DNA of 64,000 bases, taken from positions 33,706,611 through 33,770,610 of the forward strand of contig NC_092576.1 of NCBI RefSeq assembly GCF_037975245.1, written 5' to 3'. The notes below the pieces were generated by a model. The model searched no databases and had not been told where the DNA came from. It was given only the letters and a program-made list of their open reading frames with translations. Below, piece by piece: positions 11,761 to 22,220 of the stretch; position 1 is the first letter of the stretch; each line of letters begins with the position of its first letter. The position numbers and the translations under genes were made by a program. Source of the stretch: Apostichopus japonicus (Eukaryota > Echinodermata > Holothuroidea > Aspidochirotida > Stichopodidae).

Positions 11761-11864
11761 ACTCGTAGAGGGATTATACGCGGTGTCTACGCGGCAATTT
11801 CTTTGTCAACGAGTTTATACGCGAGTGTACGTGTTTATACGATTCTGTGCGCATACACATGTCC

Positions 11865-11884
11865 AGTTATACGTGAGGGTACTG
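11865..11884 (-). repeat. Right terminal inverted repeat
   Basis: Reverse complement reads CAGTACCCTCACGTATAACT. It is followed by TA and then by sequence that aligns to copy A from about 4599 onward. Confidence 0.75.
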
Positions 11885-11962
11885 TACAAGGCACCTCGCG
11901 AAAGTATCAATTGTCCATATAGTGATGTAGCTTATTCCATCAATATTGAGTAGTTTTCTTAC

Positions 11963-12171
11963 CATATTTCATTAAAATGTTGACCTTTAATTACACATAG
12001 CAATATGTTAGCAATATCCTGCTCTGTAATTGCATTGCAACCGTTGTTATCCACATCATGTATCTTCTGTAATGGCGGCAGATTCGTTACACGTATCTCA
12101 GTCTTTAATATAATGGTTCCATTATCAGCAGTCTTAAACGATTTACTGAATAGTAAAGTGGATATCGGTAT
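11963..12171 (-). CDS. Exon B2 of duplicated-domain gene
   Basis: A 209-nt exon with acceptor ttccttcctaacag and donor GTAAGA, open in phase 0 only. Residues start IPISTLLFSKSF and include VTNLPPLQKIHDVDNNG and ITEQDIANILLCVIKG. DVDNNGCNAITE has acidic and Gly positions reminiscent of an EF-hand loop, with E at position 12, but the expected hydrophobic residue at position 8 is absent and copy A lacks the acidic residues, so calcium binding is not claimed. Confidence 0.65.
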
Positions 12172-12225
12172 CTGTTAGGAAGGAAAAAAACGTTTCATCA
12201 TCCTTGTATAAAGCAAACCAGCAAA

Positions 12226-12258
12226 GACGATGACGGTCGTCGTCGCCGTCGTCATTAT
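12226..12258. repeat. GAC/GTC-rich low-complexity tract
   Basis: A short trinucleotide-like stretch (gacgatgacgg...ccgtcgtcatt) that can fold on itself. It lies in the intron upstream of exon B2. Confidence 0.5.
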
Positions 12259-12872
12259 TATTGGATTAAATTGACATTAACATCGTTTCATATCGACGAT
12301 TGTACTTGTTCCTCGTAACTTCGATGCTATACTTTCAACTTCTCATTTTCAAACTACAAATAATGGATGACCTGATGCTTTTCTTATATTGTCCTTTCGT
12401 AGTTTTAAATTCTGCATTAATTCCGCTGCACACGCCGTAGTTTTGACAATATATGTGAAAACTGTGCACAGTTAAAATCGATTCTTTCACAATTAAATCT
12501 CCATATAGTTTTTCTTTCTTGATATAAGGTGTTATTATATTGACGTTTAATGACAACTATTTAGACTTTTCATTATAAAATATCACGATGCTCACAGTGC
12601 ATCTACTGTAGATTAAAAGCAGTATTGTCTCTGATTTAAGAGTCTGGAATAAGTTTTGAATAAACAGTTTAGTCCAGAATGACTAACGATATCATTTCCG
12701 CTTCTGAAATTAATTATTATCTTAGACAGTTGTAAGTCATTCATGTATTCCAAACGTTACGAAGATGATAGAACCAGCTGGAAAACATTTCCAATTAATA
12801 AAAGCCCTTACTAATCCATTGTGTGCTTATTGTTCGCCTGTGGTATCATCTTTAACTCTTGAATACACTTAC

Positions 12873-12992
12873 GTTATGTCTGTGTGCCACATGAAGAAGC
12901 TGTACAGTTGACCTCTGTTGTAACTTGCTGTTTTGGCCATCGATAGATACAGTACTGCAACGAATATTTTCCAACACCTGAATGTCAACAAC
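12873..12992 (-). CDS. Exon B1 of duplicated-domain gene
   Basis: A 120-nt, 40-codon exon, phase 0 at both ends, with a pyrimidine-rich acceptor ending ctacgctattag and donor GTAAGT. Residues start VVDIQVLENIRCSTVSID and end LQQRSTVQLLHVAHRHN. It differs from A1 by a two-codon insertion (around GQNSK). Confidence 0.6.
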
Positions 12993-13500
12993 CTAATAGC
13001 GTAGAACAAATAGAACGAGATAAAAAAAGTCGCATGGTGTAAAATAACGAATATTTGCAACTTAATTTGGTATATAAATGCAGAATCTACATCGATGACT
13101 TCGTTATTCAATTGACATGAGTACAGTCATTGTCTACCCGTTAGGTGTAAAGACTGCTCTGCATTATTTTTAATAAAAAATTTTTAAAAAGATAAAACTA
13201 CACCAATTTCATTGCTGCAGAAGATTGTATAACATAATGTTACTGTCACTGAGTGATGCACAACCGGATTAATTTTTTTTGCACCTGAATTTAATCAACT
13301 TAACCGACAGAGAACAGCAAGACGATGGTAGCATGGTAAAACCGGTAATAATAACGAATACGGTATTCAAGAGCGTTGAGTAATTCCACAAAGATTAATT
13401 AGCAATTATTTTGTCAGTACAACAATTGTCAGTGGCATGAGCAAAAGGGAGGGTGTCTAATTTGGTGGGGCCGGTGCTGGGGCGTCCATTAAGGTGAAAC

Positions 13501-14340
13501 AGTCAAATTGGGATTTTTTTTTTAAATTCAAACGTATTCATAATCAAAACTTTCACGTTATTCTTATTTAAAGACATAACATTTATTCCATGTCATCCTA
13601 ATAATGCACCATTTAAGTTTAACCTTTAACTGTGGTCACCAGGACCCTTACAGGAGAGCAGCATTTCACGACTCACCAACCACATCAAGCATTACCAAAA
13701 ATGTCTGCAAAAAGCTGGTCCATAAAGGTTAATACCATTACCAAAAACAGTCGGTGAGACCTTTCTATTTATCTTTATAGACTTATTTTAATGAAAGATA
13801 AAGTTAGATTCACGAATATTATATACACCAATTGTGCTGTTGCCGATATATTTTCAATTACAAAACATTTGTGTATATTCTGGAATGTCTTCTGTACATG
13901 AGCTGTCGGAGTGTGACACAGTAACAACACTCGCTTCTGCCAAAGTTCATTTTTGTCACGTTTCCTTCCAAACGTGTTTATTAGACACATTGATAACAAT
14001 GACGACAATGTGGAGCATGGTAACAGCTGCAGACTTAAAAGTCTTAATGTGTTTGCCAAATTTTAACTTAGACCTTTCCAGCTTACTGTCCTAGAAGTTC
14101 AGTAAAAATTACACCATTCTATGCAATTTTCATATTCAAATTCATTTTTTCTATTGCTTAATCTGTCGTTAAACATTTTTCAGCTGAATAAAGTTGGCCA
14201 AACTTTTAACCAGTCCTTAGATTCTACAAAATTTAATCAAAATTTCCAAGCCACGCCAAACAGATTCTAATATATAGAAAATTAGAGTGGTTTATTAATA
14301 TTAAGAGGTTTTACTATGTGGTCGTTAGAGTGTCAGTAAA
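13501..14340. other. Non-coding stretch with a small inverted-end block
   Basis: Bases 13621-13730 begin AACCTTTA and end TAAAGGTT with partial further pairing (ggacc/ggtcc), like a very short foldback element, but no target duplication is seen. Overlapping open frames at 13775-14059 (minus) and 13834-14094 (plus) show no recognised domain and no splice support. Confidence 0.25.
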
Positions 14341-14350
14341 GAATATATAC

Positions 14351-14502
14351 CTTCTATGTAGTGTTGATCGGAACAGATAAAAGAGATACTGTAATTACAT
14401 ATGTATATTGAAGCGTTGCTGTAAATGTCAGTGATCGTACTATTCAAGTCCTCTCTGTCTTTACTGATATACCGATCATTCACCGTTTGTTGTAGTTTTC
14501 CA
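14351..14502 (-). CDS. Possible upstream exon, Asn/Cys-containing
   Basis: On the minus strand an acceptor (ctatattag) opens a frame of 152 nt that ends at donor GTATAT. Residues run GKLQQTVNDRYISKDRE...NSTITDIYSNASIYIC and hold two N-x-S/T sites and Cys residues, in keeping with an extracellular protein. It lies 1.4 kb upstream of exon B1 on the same strand and could be a 5' exon of the same gene. Its exit phase does not join B1 directly, so another exon would be needed. Confidence 0.35.
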
Positions 14503-14539
14503 CTAATATAGTAACATGTGCTCATTTCATGAATCATTT

Positions 14540-15305
14540 TATATGGTATTTAGTGTACAACAAGTAACATAAATTTCAGTCCAAAATACAACCATACAAT
14601 GTTTCTATATTTGGCGAGGTGTTGAAACATAGATCTAAATGCCGACATTTAATTAATATTCATATTTAATTACCAAAAATCACACATTTTGACTTTCTTC
14701 CTGTTTCCGTCACCTCTATATACTTTTCAACAAATGGTACTACATGATTCTTACAATTGGTAGTCTCGATGTTACTAGGAACTAACTAATATTATTGGTT
14801 TGTGAGAATAACTTTCATACACATAAATTATTTAAATACACATCGTAAAGACAACAAACATCTTCAAACTTTACATTGCTTTATGGTTAATTTAATGACA
14901 TGTATTATGGGTGAAACAATGATTATAGATGGGATTCACTAATCCTTTTAACGTAAGTGTATCTTAGGTAATAGATAGAGTACATTTTACTACTTTCATT
15001 TTTGGTTATGTTGTTTTCTCTAAGAATCACTTGTTATTAGGATAGTAGAAATAAGTCACTTCAACCCATGATATGACCAATTTGTCAAAACTACTACAAA
15101 ACAGGTAGTTGACAATGGTTAAATAACATGCATACCAGATTCTGCGAGATGTTGTACTTGCAAGTTTGGCAAATAATTGAAAATATAGGGCTGCACCTTG
15201 GTTCTATTTTTATTCTATCATCTGAGTCGTTGTTTAATTCATCCAACGTTGTCTTAAAAAAATGGTTCCTGAAAACTCATATAATAAACTTTGTTTGTAA
15301 TTAAT
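14540..15305. other. AT-rich intergenic sequence
   Basis: No supported gene, repeat family or RNA gene. Confidence 0.4.
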
Positions 15306-15840
15306 AACAAGAGCCCAAGGGCACTGTGGTTCCTTGCTTGGGGTATATGACAATACACATAATATTATCAAGCAAGATTGGGCTCAAATAGTCCAAGTAA
15401 TTGTGGTCCTACATGTTCCCATAAAGTAACCAACACTATAGCCAACACTTTTGTGATCACAAAATGTGATCGGATTTTGGATCAAAAGGCACTTTTGAGA
15501 TCTAAATATGGCGTCGAAAATGTAAGAAATATAAGAGACCTACAAGCGTGTCAACATATATGATAACATTGGTGACCTCAGATGACATGACCTTTAAGTT
15601 TCAAAATGTTCCACCACCCCGTTCACAACTTGTCCCAAAATATCAACCATGTCACACCTTGGCATTGAGATTTAATTGCATTAAATTAAAAAAAATTAAC
15701 ACATAACTTCACACACAAAGGTCACCCGAAGGTCAACCAATTGACATTTTTGAAAGGTGAGACCTAAATAGAGCATGACTGTAAAAATTCAAACATTTTT
15801 TCTTGCCCATTTTCTCCCCCCAAAATACTACTTTTTAACA

Positions 15841-17170
15841 TTAGCTGACCTTTAGTGACGTTGGACCACATGACCGTTAAGTTTGAAAATATTCCCCTAT
15901 ACCATTTGCAACTTGTCCAAAAAAATAAACCTTGTCACACCTTGGCACTGGGAGTTATTGCATTAAATGTGTGAAAATTAACTTTGACCTCATATAACTT
16001 CACACGAAGGTCACATGGGGGTCAACCCATTGACATTTATGATCAGAAGGTACCTTTAACATCTGAAAATAGCATCGAAACTGTAAAAATCCACAAAACA
16101 CGAAAAGATCACCAGAGGTCAAATTGAGGTCAAGGGTCACCCAGATGCGGGTCGACAATTGGATTACATTGAAGCAACTCCCAACCCTAACGGACAATTT
16201 GTTCTCAAGTTATCGCAAAAAGACTAGTTTTTTTATCATTAATTGACCTTTGGTGACCTCGGATCACATGACCCTTAAGTTTGAAAATATTCCCCTATAG
16301 CATTTGCAACTTGTCTCAAAATATCAACTGTGTAACACCTCGGCACTGGGAGTTATTACACTAAATGTCTGAAAATTAACTTTGACCTCATATAACTTCG
16401 CACACGAAGGTCAGACGGGGGTCAACCCATTTACATTTATGATCAGAAGGTACCTTTAACATCTGAAAATAGCATCGAAACTGTAAAAATCCACAAAACA
16501 CGAAAAGGTCACCAGAGGTCAAATTGAGGTCAAGGGTCATCCAGATGCGGGTCGACAATTGGATTACATTGAAGCAACTCCCAACCCTAACGGACAATTT
16601 GTTCTCAAGTTATCGCAAAAATACTAGTTTTTTATCATTAATTGACCTTTGGTAACCTCGGATCACATGACCCTTAAGTTTGGAAATATTCCCCTATACC
16701 ATTTGCAACTACTCCAAAAATATCAACCTTGGCACAACTTGGAACTGGGAGTTATTGCATTAAATGTCTGAAAATTAACTTTGACCTCATATAACTTTGC
16801 ACACGAAGGTCACATGGGGGTCAACCTATTGACATTTATGATCAGAAGATACCTTTAACATCTGAAAATAGCATCGAAACTGTAAAAATCCACAAAACAC
16901 GAAAAGGTCACCAGAGGTCAAATTGAGGTCAAGGGTCACCCAGATGCGGGTCGACAATTGGATTACATTGAAGCAACTCCCAACCCTAACGGACATTTCG
17001 TTCTCAAGTTATCGCAAAAATACTAGTTTTTTTATCATTAATTGACCTTTGGTGACCTCGGATCACATGACCGTTAAGTTTGAAAATGCTCCCCTAACCA
17101 GTTCACAACTTGTCCCAAAATATCAATCTTGTCACACATTGGCACTGGGAGTTATTGCAGTTTTAATATT
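15841..17170 (+). repeat. ~400-bp tandem repeat, about 3.3 copies
   Basis: The word GGATTACATT recurs at 16161, 16561 and 16960, and AATTGACC at 16241, 16640 and 17040, giving a period of 399-400 bp. Copies are nearly identical. A diverged earlier copy occupies about 15548-15840. Each full unit carries AGGTCA-N5-AGGTCA-N1-GGGTCA (first at 16116-16139). Confidence 0.85.
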
Positions 17171-17324
17171 TTCGGTTTTTGGACCATAACTGACCTTTGG
17201 TGACCTTTGTGGACACCAGAAACAATAGGGCACACCTTCTCCATATGGCGGATCTATAGTCCAAGTTTGGCCTCAATCCAACATTCCCTTATCGAGATAG
17301 AGCGTACCCAAGCAAGTGTCACAG

Positions 17325-17341
17325 ACACACACACACACACA
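17325..17341 (+). repeat. CA microsatellite
   Basis: Uninterrupted AC dinucleotides at the right end of the interspersed element. Confidence 0.9.
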
Positions 17342-17354
17342 TACCCACACTTAA

Positions 17355-17450
17355 TACCTTATGGGGAACACCTTGTGAGGAACAGCAATGAGCGTGAGGA
17401 TACCTTAGGGGTAACGGTGAGGATGAAGATACCTTGTGAGGAACAATGGT
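17355..17450 (+). repeat. Degenerate copies of the satellite core word
   Basis: Words such as ccttgtgaggaaca, gataccttaggggtaac and gataccttgtgaggaaca recur within 100 bp. They resemble gataccttgtggggtaca, the most conserved word of the large satellite that starts 430 bp downstream. They may be relics of the sequence from which it grew. Confidence 0.4.
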
Positions 17451-17874
17451 GGCTAGCATACACATTAGTGTTTTAATTATTCCTTAAGTAATTGGACAGT
17501 TAATTAAATAAATGACACTTTTAAGGATCGTGTTGTATTGTGTGGTGTTGTTTAATCCTGATTTGCTGTAGCTCAACTGAATATACAAGAAAGGGTTTTA
17601 AGCTGTTCCATGAACAAAACATATGATGATTGTGGTGTAAACAAAAACTAATTAAGTTCAAGGTTACACTACATCTCTTGCTTTATAATACGGATCGGGG
17701 AATGAAAACCATAAGAATCTAAACAAATAAAGGTATAAAAGTTAGGAGCTACCAGGTAAGCTAGGATATATTGATCCCTTCAAGTAAATGAGATTAACCT
17801 TTACTGTGTAGCCTGGAAGGAGATTACCTAATTACTATCACTGTATATTGTTGAATCATGTTTCTTGTGTTATT
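17451..17874. other. Unique spacer before the satellite
   Basis: No gene or repeat is recognised between the interspersed element and the satellite array. Confidence 0.4.
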
Positions 17875-20800
17875 GTTACCATTTGCATTCTAGGACCTAA
17901 ATATTATTTGAGTACCAGTGTAGCTTGTGGGGTACAGAACTTAAATGTGATATCAATGCACCTTAATGCATCCTTGTTGCAGCCTAAAGTAGATGCCTTC
18001 ATTGCTATTAGAAGCCAACAATAACTTCGACAGTTGCTGTATACTGGATAATGAAAATTCACCAATTGATGCTGGCCATGTTGTATGAGTGCCAGGATAC
18101 CTTGTGGCGTACAGAAAGTGAAATAAAACTTCAATTTGCAATTTGGCTCAAAAGAACTAAATCCTTCTACCTAGCAAACAATGGAAATTTCTTGATATGA
18201 ATTCATCTAATTGACAGTAGTAATCTGTACAGTAAATTTATTAATTTCATTGTAGGACAGAAGATTATATGGGTACAAGTGTAGCTTGTGAGGTACAAAA
18301 TTAAAATGTGATATAAGTATACCTTAATGCATCTAAGTGGCAGCCTAACGTAGATGCCTTTGTTTCTATTAGAAGTTATAAACAATAACTTTGACCTTGG
18401 TTTTATACTGGAATATGAAAATTCACCTATTGATGCTGTATTCTGGTCATGTTGTATGAGTGCCAGGATACCTTGTGGGGTACAGACAGTTAAATTTAAT
18501 TAAAATTTGTCTCTCAAGAACTTAACAAGAACTAAATCCTTCTACCTATCAAACAATGGATGTTTCTTGATACGAATTCATCGATTGACAGTGGTTATCT
18601 GTACAGTAAAATTTTTATTCGCATTGTAGGACTTAAGATTATATGAGTACAAGTGTACCTTGTGGGGTACAGAACTTAAATGTAATATAAATATACCTTA
18701 ATGCATCTAAATGGCAGCCTAAAGTAGATGTCTCCATTGCTATGAGTAGCCAACAATATTTTTTACAGTGCTTTATATGCTGGATAATAAATATTAACTT
18801 GTTGATACTGAACTCTGGTTATGTGGTATGAGTGCCAGGATACCTTGTGGGGTACAGAGAGTTAAATTATATTAATATTTGTCTCTCAAGAACTAATAAC
18901 AAAACCTTAATCCTTCTACCTAGCAAACAATGGAAATTCTTCAATATCAATTCAAAGAATTTACCATGGTTATCTGTACAGTAAAACTTTTATTCGCATT
19001 GTACAGTAGGACTAAAGATTATATGAGTACAAGTGTAGCTTGTGGGGTACAGAACTTAAATGTAATATAAATATACCTTAATGCATCTAAATGGCAACCT
19101 AAAGTAGATGCCTTCATTGCTATGAGTAGCCAACAATAATTTTTACAGTGCTTTATATACTGGATAATAAATATGAACTTGCTGATACTGTACTCTGGTC
19201 ATGTGGTATGAGTGCCAGGATACCTTGTGGGGTACAGACAGTTAATATACAATTTGTCGTACTGTACTCTGGTCATGTGGTATGAGTGCCAATATACCTT
19301 GTGGGGTACAGACAGTTAAATTACAATTTGTCTCTCAAGAACTAAACAAGAACTAAATCATTCTACCTAGCAAACAATGGATATTCCTTGATATGTATTC
19401 ATCAAATTGACAGCGATAATCTATACAGAAAAATACTATCATTCCCATTGTAGGACCTAATATTATATGAGTACCAGTGTAGCTTGTGGGGTACAAAACT
19501 TAAATGTGATATAAATACACCTTAATGCATCTAAGTGGCAGCTAGAATAGATGCCTCCATTGAGAAGCCAAACAATAACTTTGACCCTGGTTTTATACTG
19601 TAATATGAAAATTCACCTATTGATGCTGTATTCTGGTCATGTTGTATGAGTGCCAGGATACCTTGTGGGGTACAAACAGTTAAATTTAATTAAAATTTGT
19701 GTCTCAAGAACATAATTAGAACTAAATCCATCTACCTAGCAAACAATGGAAATCCTTCAATATGAATTCAAAGAATTTACCATGGATATCTGTATAGTAA
19801 ATTGATAATTTGCATCATAGGACTTAAGATTATATGAGTACCAGTGTAGCTTGTGGGGTACAGAACTTTGATGTGATATAAATATACAATAATGCATCTA
19901 AGTGGCAGCCTAAAGTAGATGCCTTCATTGCTATTAGAAATTAAACAATAACTTTGAAATTGGTTTTATACTGGAATATGAAATTTCACCTATTGATACT
20001 GTATTCTGGTAATGTGGTATAAGTGCCAGGATACCTTGTGGGGTACAGACAGTTAAATTACAATTTGTCTCTCAAGAACTAAACAAGAACTAAATCCTTC
20101 TACCTAGCAAACAATGGATATTCCTTGATATGAATTCAGCAAATTGACAGCGATAATCTATACAGAAAAATACTTATCATTCGCATTGTAGGACCTAATA
20201 TTATATGAGTACCAGTGTAGCTTGTGGGGTACAGAACTTAAAAGTGATATAAATACACCTTAATGCATCTAAGTGGCAGCTAGAATAGATACCTCCATTG
20301 AGAAGCCAAACGATAACTTTGACCCTGGTTTAATACTGTAATATGAAAATTCACCTATTGATGCTGTATTCTGGTCATGTGGTATGAGTACCAGGATACC
20401 TTGTGGGGTACAGACAGTTAAATTTAATTAAAATTTGTCTCTCAAGAACTTAAAAAGAACTAAATCCTTCTACCTAGCAAACAATGGATATTCCTTGATA
20501 TGAATTCATCAATTGACCGTGGTAATCTGTACAGCAAAATTTTTATTCGCATTGTAGGACTTAAGATTATATGAGTACAAGTGTAGCTTGTGGGGTACAG
20601 AACTTAAATGTAATATAAACATACCTTATGCATCTAAATAGCAACCTAAAGTAGATGCCTTCATTGCTATGAGTAGCCAACAATATTTTTTACAGTGCTT
20701 TATATACTGGTAATAAATATTAACTTGTTGATTTTGTACTCTGGTCATGTTGTATGAGTGCCAGGATACCTTGTGGGGTACAGACAGTTCAATTACAATT

Positions 20801-22220
20801 TGTCGTACTGTACTCTGGTCATGTGGTATGAGTGTCAGGATACCTTGAGGGGTACAGACAGTTCAATTACAATTTGTCTCTCAAGAACTTAAAAAGAAGT
20901 AAATCCATCTACCTAGCAAACAATGAAAATTCTTCAATATAAATTCATCTCATTGACAGCGATAATCCATACAGAAAAATACTTATCATTCGCATTGTAG
21001 GACATAATATTATATGAGTACCAGTGTAGCTTGTGGGGTACAAAACTTAAATGTGATATAAATACACCTTAATGCATCTAAGTGGCAGCTAGAGTAGATG
21101 CCTCCATTGCTATTAGAAGCCAAACAATAACTTTGACCCTGGTTTTATACTGGAATATGAAAATTCACCTATTGATGCTGTATTCTGGTCATGTTGTATG
21201 AGTGCCAGAATACCTTGTGGGGTACAGACAGTTATATTAAATTAAAATTTGTCTCTCAAGAACTTAACAAGAGCTAAATCCTTCTACCTAGCCAAAAATA
21301 TACCTTAATGCATCTATGCAGGCAGTCTAAAGTATATGTCTTCAGTGCTATGAATAGCCAACAATAACTTTGACAATGCTTTATATACTGGATAATGAAA
21401 ATTCACCTATTGATGCTGTATTCTGGTCATGTGGTATGAGTGCCAGGATACCTTGTGGGGTACAGACAGTTAAATTACAATTACAATATGTCTCTCAAGA
21501 ACTTAATTAGAAATAAATCCATCTACCTAGCAAACAATGCAAACTCTTCAATATAAATATATCTAATTGACAGCGATAATCTGTACAGAATAAAACTTAT
21601 CATTCGCATTGTAGGACCTAATATTATGAGTACCAGTGTAGCTTGTGGGGTACAGAACTTAAATGTGATATAAATATACCTTAATGCATCTAAGTGGCAG
21701 CTAGAGTAGATGCCTCCATTGCTATTAGAAGCCAAACAATAACTTTGACCCTGGTTTTATACTGGAATATGAAAATTCACCTATTGATGCTGTGTTCTGG
21801 TCATGCTGTATGAGTGCCAGGATACCTTGTGGGGTACAGACAGTTATATTAAATTAAAATTTGTCTCTCAAGAACGTAACAAGAGCTAAATCCTTCTACC
21901 TAGCCAAAAATATACCTTAATGCATCTATGCAGGCAGCCTTGAGTAGATGCCTTCAGTGCTATGAGTAGCCAACAATAACTTTGACAGTGCTTTATATAC
22001 TGGATAATAAATATTAACTTGTTGATTTTGTACTCTGGTCATGTGGTATGAGTGCTAGGATACCTTGTGGGGTACAGACAGTTAAATTACAATTTGTCTC
22101 TCAAGAACTTAATAAGAACTAAATCCATCTACCCAGCAAACAATGAAAATTCTTCAATATAAATTCAACTAATTGACAGCGATAATCTATACAAAAAAAT
22201 ACTTATCATTCGCATTGTAG
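17875..22220 (+). repeat. Left divergent arm of the array
   Basis: Long monomers here differ from each other at many sites and carry few 74-bp copies (the first at about 19247-19310). A shortened monomer in which about 140 bp is missing (…ctagccaaaaatatacc…) occurs at about 21293 and 21903. Confidence 0.8.

Larger units (their letters stand above)
8195..11884. mobile_element. 3.69-kb DNA transposon-like element, non-autonomous or decayed
   Basis: Both ends read inward as CAGTACC(G)CTCACGTATAACT: the left copy is at 8195-8215 and the right copy at 11865-11884 is its reverse complement. Each end is flanked by TA (8193-8194 and 11885-11886), and copy A at about 4590-4600 looks like the uninterrupted site. 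The ends hold repeated TTATACG/TACGCGG motifs. TA duplication and a CAGT terminus fit Tc1/mariner-like cut-and-paste elements, but subterminal motif clusters are seen in other superfamilies too. No transposase with a recognisable DDE/D domain is visible; the longest open frames (10150-10464 plus, 10197-10472 minus) show no known domain, so it probably depends on an enzyme encoded elsewhere. Confidence 0.7.
6690..13500 (-). repeat. Tandem segmental duplication, copy B
   Basis: Copy B holds the same exon order as copy A and lies directly upstream on the minus strand, so B is read before A. It is interrupted between exons B2 and B3 by the 3.69-kb element at 8195-11884. Summed exon length is 120+209+74+59 = 462 nt, against 114+215+77+59 = 465 nt in A; both are whole numbers of codons. 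Confidence 0.8.
15306..17345 (+). mobile_element. Interspersed element with internal ~400-bp tandem repeats
   Basis: The left end reads AACAAGAGCCCAAGGGCAC, a start resembling the abundant AACAAGAGGCCCATGGGCC-type repeats known from invertebrate genomes. The body is rich in TGACCT/AGGTCA words, and the right end runs into a CA microsatellite (17325-17341). No coding capacity is seen; the near-identical minus-strand frames at 16000-16197 and 16388-16597 are the same repeat read twice. Confidence 0.55.

Noticed and set aside
13621-13730. Possible 110-bp foldback element
   Set aside because: Ends match over only about 8 bp and no target duplication is visible.
16000-16597. Two near-identical 65-69-codon minus-strand frames
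   Set aside because: They are the same ~400-bp tandem unit read twice and show no domain.
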